Shown piece by piece: positions 39,551 to 40,279 of a DNA stretch of 40,279 nt (positions are counted from its first letter, which is position 1; the number at the start of each line of letters is the position of its first letter). Source of the DNA: Micromonospora sp. MH99 (lineage in GTDB: Bacteria; Actinomycetota; Actinomycetes; Mycobacteriales; Micromonosporaceae); NCBI RefSeq assembly GCF_021442385.1, contig NZ_MUZA01000060.1, positions 1-40,279 on the forward strand. Direction: 5' to 3'. A program made the position numbers and the translations under genes. Below the pieces are notes generated by a model. It worked only from the letters and a program-made list of their open reading frames with translations, was not told where the DNA came from and made no database searches.

Positions 39551-40279
39551 CTACCTGGCGCTCCGGACCAGGTCCGCGATCTGGGCGAGGGGTTCGGCGT
39601 ACGCGGGCCAGTCGAGGCCGTCGACGCTGAGCGTGGGGCGGCGGCGCACCCCGTCGACCGCGCCCGCCGAGACGATCGCGGCCAGCAGGTCGGACGACCA
39701 TGCGGGCTCCAGCAGCGTACGAAGCTCGGGCACCTCGGGGCGCAGCAGCGACAGCGCGCCGACGAGGGCCGCGGCCGCCCAGTTGGAGGTGCCGCCGACG
39801 AGCAGCGCGTCAGCGCCCACCACGCACCGGATCCGCTCGCCGGAGGCGACCACCCGGCCGACGAGGTCCGCCGGCAGGAGACCCATCCCCAGCTCGTTGC
39901 CGCCGTCGCCGATGCCGATCCGAAAGGCCGAACCGGCACGGTAGAGCCGATCCAGAGGCGCGGTGTGCGCGCCGATGTCCTCGCCGCGCATGTTGCGGGG
40001 TCGACCGTCCACCCCGGGCCCGACCCGTTCGCAGGCGATGAGGTGCGTCAGGCGGTCGTAGCGGGGCAGGAGGGCGGCGGCCCACTCGTCGTACCCCCGC
40101 AGCGGCGCGACGTCCACCGGCAGGCCCGGCGTGGCGGCGGCGACGGCCGCTTCGACCACCGGCGCGCAGGGCTGGTCGGTGACGAGCCGGCACCGGCCAC
40201 CGAGCAGGCGCAGCGCGGCGGCGATCTGGACGGCGCCGAGCGGGCCGTCGGTCTCCGCGGCCGGCGGCTCGGCACCGGG
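39551..40279 (-). CDS. D-glutamate cyclase-like protein (DUF4392), 5' part outside window
   Basis: 242 codons are visible; the open frame continues past the right edge, and the first in-window residues (PAAETDGPLGAVQIAAALRL) already belong to the domain, so the GTG at 40159 is not the true start. Motifs: ETDGPLGA, LVTDQPC, THLIACERVGP, DGRPRNMRGEDI, APLDRL and IGIGDGGNELGMG. These are the hallmarks of the C-terminal domain of D-glutamate cyclase, which turns D-glutamate into 5-oxo-D-proline. Last segment has VGGTSNWAAAAL. Enzymatic role inferred from the family. Notable for lying 6 kb from murL/murD2. Confidence 0.85.
   Translation of the reverse strand, partial: PGAEPPAAETDGPLGAVQIAAALRLLGGRCRLVTDQPCAPVVEAAVAAATPGLPVDVAPLRGYDEWAAALLPRYDRLTHLIACERVGPGVDGRPRNMRGEDIGAHTAPLDRLYRAGSAFRIGIGDGGNELGMGLLPADLVGRVVASGERIRCVVGADALLVGGTSNWAAAALVGALSLLRPEVPELRTLLEPAWSSDLLAAIVSAGAVDGVRRRPTLSVDGLDWPAYAEPLAQIADLVRSAR

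Noticed and set aside
40048..40159. GTG at 40159 as start of the DUF4392 gene
   Set aside because: Conserved domain residues (ETDGPLGA) are encoded upstream of it up to the window edge, so the gene is truncated by the window.

Overview
This is a high-GC (roughly 70% or more) chromosomal segment with strong third-position G/C bias, frequent GTG/TTG starts and 1-8 nt gene overlaps. The fabG1-inhA-hemH cluster, NfeD/SPFH pair, PucR regulator, DUF3097, DUF6114 and DUF6230 all point to an actinomycete. The murL-murD2 pair and two short intergenic inverted-repeat elements that I recall from Micromonospora/Salinispora genomes suggest Micromonosporaceae, probably Micromonospora. I see no rRNA, tRNA, CRISPR array, phage or transposase gene. 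All names come from reading motifs in the sequence; no database search was possible.

Layout. 0-1.2 kb (minus): two PH-domain (YdbS/YdbT-like) genes, one cut by the window edge, behind a small Cys-rich protein. 1.46-4.5 kb (plus): a tightly overlapping MoxR ATPase / DUF58 / VWA operon. 4.6-5.7 kb (plus): HAD phosphatase plus DUF523 (TudS-like) pair with weaker codon bias, possibly acquired. 6.1-10.2 kb (minus): NarL-type two-component system, then a secreted alpha/beta hydrolase and an acyltransferase-3 membrane protein. 10.4-13.8 kb (plus): fabG1, inhA-type enoyl reductase, ferrochelatase, NagD-like HAD. 13.9-16.5 kb: conserved unknown, then a divergent TetR/hydrolase pair with two perfect operators. 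16.5-21.3 kb: DUF3097, serine beta-lactamase-like hydrolase, NfeD, SPFH protein, membrane protein. 21.5-26.4 kb: bifunctional penicillin-binding protein convergent with an LppX/LprG-like lipoprotein and a PoxB-like ThDP enzyme. 26.6-30.7 kb (plus): SpoU-type rRNA methyltransferase, long-form argininosuccinate synthase, PucR regulator. 30.7-33.5 kb: divergent murL/murD2. 33.5-36.7 kb: DUF6114/DUF6230 membrane and surface proteins, a TetR regulator, a 32-codon small ORF and a secreted four-cysteine protein. 36.7-40.3 kb: an unknown leaderless gene, a two-gene membrane module, and a D-glutamate cyclase-like (DUF4392) gene cut by the right edge.

Most notable system: D-glutamate handling. MurD2 adds L-Glu to UDP-MurNAc-L-Ala and MurL epimerises the attached residue, so peptidoglycan D-Glu can be made without free D-Glu. 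About 6 kb away lies a D-glutamate cyclase-like gene that could remove free D-Glu released by wall turnover. The MurD2/MurL chemistry is known; the link to the cyclase is my inference. Other items worth attention are a double TetR operator over a sigma70-like promoter, repeated TAGCNT-N7-start leaderless signals, a hairpin that buries a Shine-Dalgarno, two palindromic interspersed elements, and the TetR/DUF6230/DUF6114/secreted-protein locus.
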